From: Clostridia bacterium
Lineage (GTDB): Bacteria; Bacillota; Clostridia; Christensenellales; Pumilibacteraceae
Assembly (NCBI GenBank): GCA_017452405.1
Contig: JAFTMM010000066.1
Coordinates: 1 to 6,981 of the forward strand
DNA: 6,981 nt
Direction: 5' to 3'
Shown: piece by piece, positions 6,083-6,981 of the stretch
Position numbering within the stretch: position 1 is the stretch's first letter
How the letters are laid out: each line of letters begins with the position of its first letter
Translations under genes and position numbers: made by a program
Notes under the pieces: generated by a model
What the model saw: only the letters and a program-made list of their open reading frames with translations
Databases searched by the model: none
Told to the model about the DNA's origin: nothing

Positions 6083-6581
6083 CCCTTTTCTTTTTCATAA
6101 CCGCATAATCATATGCCAACTTCGTTCCGCTTTTCGGTTGATAATAGCTTAAACTTCTTTTTGATTGTTTTTTTATATCAGGCTTATAATCTTCTTTATA
6201 ATAGAAAATACAATACGCACTTTTATCTATTATTTCGCAGTTTCTCTCTACGTAAACCAACCGCCCTGCTTTTTGGATTTTTTCTGGGAAATAGGTTTCT
6301 TCATAAGATCCGAGTAAAAAATTTTCATAATCTTTTGATATATAAGGATATTCCGCCCTGACGTAAATTCTTTTTAAGTCAGGATATTTCTCCTTCAGCT
6401 TGCTTACGACCTCGTAACATATGTCGTTAAATTCACTGCGACTACCGAATAAAAATACTCGGACGTTTTTATTTATTATCAAATCTTCCAATAAATTATA
6501 AAGTCTGTTTTCCAAATTCTCGGGAACTTCAATCTTTCTATGACCTATAAAACAACAAGTATTTATTAACGATGTATTCAT
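6063..6581 (-). CDS. SLOG-like (DUF1273/YpsA-type) CxFxGHR protein, probably leaderless
   Basis: From the ATG at 6581 the protein has 172 residues. It opens with a beta strand and TCCFIGHRK (residues 8-16), the hallmark of SLOG-superfamily proteins related to YpsA/DUF1273, which have a Rossmann-like fold thought to bind nucleotides or nucleotide-derived ligands. FLFGSRSEFND (43-53) follows a second strand, and the end carries SGTKLAYDYAVMKKKRVYNM (151-170), the usual GT-helix-Lys-strand close of the fold. No membrane segment is seen. The reading frame is open back to a GTG at 6644, but a near-consensus promoter lies inside that extension, so the long start is unlikely. The other candidate is ATG 6587. 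There is no ribosome site before either ATG. It is divergent from an XRE regulator across a palindrome, which suggests repression by it. The gene is AT-rich unlike the operon to its left. Superfamily is likely; ligand and role are unknown. Confidence 0.8.
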   Translation of the reverse strand: MNTSLINTCCFIGHRKIEVPENLENRLYNLLEDLIINKNVRVFLFGSRSEFNDICYEVVSKLKEKYPDLKRIYVRAEYPYISKDYENFLLGSYEETYFPEKIQKAGRLVYVERNCEIIDKSAYCIFYYKEDYKPDIKKQSKRSLSYYQPKSGTKLAYDYAVMKKKRVYNMCR

Positions 6582-6587
6582 ACTCAT

Positions 6588-6616
6588 ATTGTAGCAATTT
6601 AACAAACAACTGTCAA
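6588..6616 (-). promoter_or_regulatory. Near-consensus promoter of the SLOG-like gene
   Basis: On the minus strand, TTGACA (6616-6611), 17 bases and TACAAT (6593-6588) match sigma-A at 11 of 12 positions. The transcript should start about 6580-6582, on or beside the ATG at 6581. Confidence 0.85.
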
Positions 6617-6628
6617 CGAATTCATAAC

Positions 6629-6646
6629 TTGTGAATACATTCACAA
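6629..6646. promoter_or_regulatory. 18-base palindrome, candidate operator of the divergent XRE regulator
   Basis: TTGTGAAT-AC-ATTCACAA has two perfect 8-base arms and a 2-base centre, the size and symmetry of a Cro/XRE dimer site. It lies 13 bases upstream of the SLOG-gene -35 and upstream of the XRE-gene promoter candidates, so one site could control both. A related sequence (TGTATTCA, 6573-6580, shared with the minus strand of the palindrome) lies at the start of the SLOG transcript. Confidence 0.65.
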
Positions 6647-6653
6647 CATAAAA

Positions 6654-6691
6654 TTCAAATACTTGTTAAACTAAGAGTATAACATTATATA
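6654..6691 (+). promoter_or_regulatory. Promoter region of the XRE regulator (two overlapping candidates)
   Basis: One candidate is TTCAAA (6654-6659), 18 bases, TATAAC (6678-6683). The other is TTGTTA (6663-6668), 17 bases, TATATA (6686-6691). Each box matches 4 or 5 of 6 positions, weaker than the divergent SLOG-gene promoter. Either gives a short leader to the ATG at 6712; AAGGAA at 6695-6700 is the ribosome site. Confidence 0.45.
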
Positions 6692-6711
6692 CTTAAGGAA
6701 GACTACTTAGG

Positions 6712-6945
6712 ATGAAATTACATGAAGCAGTTGGAGCAAGGATTTTAGAATATTGTAAAGAACGAAATATTACACCCAATAAGTTATGTACAATTTCGGG
6801 AGTTATTCAGTCTACCGTAAATAGTATATTTTCAGGCAGAAGTAAGAATCCAAAACTCGCAACCATTCAAAATCTCTGTGTAGGATTAAATATATCGCTG
6901 AATACATTTTTCGATAGTCCCTTATTTGACGAAATCGAAGATTGA
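6712..6945 (+). CDS. XRE/Cro-C1 family helix-turn-helix transcriptional regulator
   Basis: This 77-residue protein is essentially one HTH_3 (lambda repressor-like) domain. Helix 1 is about residues 5-17. The helix-turn-helix runs from TPNKLCTISGV (21-31) to IQSTVNSIFSG (32-42), with the typical SxxxxxxIFSGRSKNP ending. Helices 4-5 cover KLATIQNLCVGLNISLNTFF (48-67), and the short tail is DSPLFDEIED. Proteins of this size and pattern are common in Firmicutes as small dimeric repressors. It lacks any peptidase, sensor or toxin domain. The ATG has AAGGAA 11 bases upstream. It is divergent from the SLOG-like gene with an 18-base palindrome between, so autorepression and control of that gene are the natural inference. 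Codon use is AT-rich like the SLOG gene. A hairpin follows 17 bases after the stop. Confidence 0.92.
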   Translation: MKLHEAVGARILEYCKERNITPNKLCTISGVIQSTVNSIFSGRSKNPKLATIQNLCVGLNISLNTFFDSPLFDEIED

Positions 6946-6961
6946 AATTGCGCTTAAAAAA

Positions 6962-6981
6962 CAGCTATCTTCTCATAGCTG
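6962..6981 (+). terminator. Hairpin terminator after the XRE gene, cut by window edge
   Basis: CAGCTAT and ATAGCTG form a perfect 7-base stem around the loop CTTCTC. It is preceded by AAAAAA (6956-6961), so the stem may continue into a T-run just beyond the window, as in an intrinsic terminator. The T-run itself is not visible. Confidence 0.7.

Noticed and set aside
6113..6361. An 82-residue plus-strand open frame downstream of the antisense promoter candidate
   Set aside because: There is no ribosome site, it is fully opposite the SLOG-like gene, and its sequence has no recognisable pattern beyond low-complexity Phe/Leu/Asn.
6582..6644. N-terminal extension of the SLOG-like gene to a GTG start at 6644
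   Set aside because: It would contain a near-consensus promoter and half of a palindrome, has no ribosome site, and adds 21 residues before the family's normal N-terminal strand.

Overview
The window looks like a chromosomal segment of a Firmicutes-type bacterium, probably an uncultured clostridial lineage. The evidence is a fatty-acid kinase pair of the FakA/FakB type, strong GGAGG ribosome binding sites, sigma-A promoters close to consensus, and homologues of the Bacillus subtilis YdjG/YdjI membrane-stress proteins. The standard code with TGA as stop fits every gene. No rRNA, tRNA, CRISPR array or transposase was seen.

Left part (1-2559, minus strand): a leftward pair. fakA (YloV/DAK2 family, TTG start) is followed 88 bases later by a degV/fakB gene that runs off the left edge. 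Together they would phosphorylate exogenous fatty acids: FakB presents the acyl chain and FakA is the ATP-dependent kinase.

Middle (2560-5886, plus strand): a 268-base divergent intergenic region holds a perfect consensus sigma-A promoter (TTGACA, 17 bases, TATAAT). It drives a tight four-gene operon: (1) a YdjI-like SPFH protein with three C-terminal zinc ribbons; (2) a YdjG-like protein with two zinc ribbons and a C-terminal membrane anchor, overlapping gene 1 by 4 bases; (3) an unrecognised 139-residue protein with one N-terminal membrane helix and a probable beta-rich domain; (4) an unrecognised 138-residue protein with four membrane helices. In B. subtilis, YdjG and YdjI belong to the pspA (ydjF)-ydjG-ydjH-ydjI operon, which scaffolds the phage-shock/membrane-stress response. 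Here neither PspA nor YdjH lies in the window, and two small membrane proteins occupy their place. The operon ends at a bidirectional hairpin terminator shared with the converging gene.

Right part (about 6000-6981): clearly more AT-rich than the rest, and probably a separate acquisition. A SLOG-like (CxFxGHR) nucleotide-binding-type protein on the minus strand is divergent from a small XRE/Cro-type helix-turn-helix regulator on the plus strand. An 18-base palindrome between them is the obvious candidate operator. The SLOG gene has a near-perfect promoter placed so that its start codon is at or within a base or two of the predicted transcript start, which suggests a leaderless mRNA. A hairpin cut by the right edge probably terminates the XRE gene. 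A TTGACA/TATAAA pair at 6053-6082 points antisense into the 3' end of the SLOG gene.
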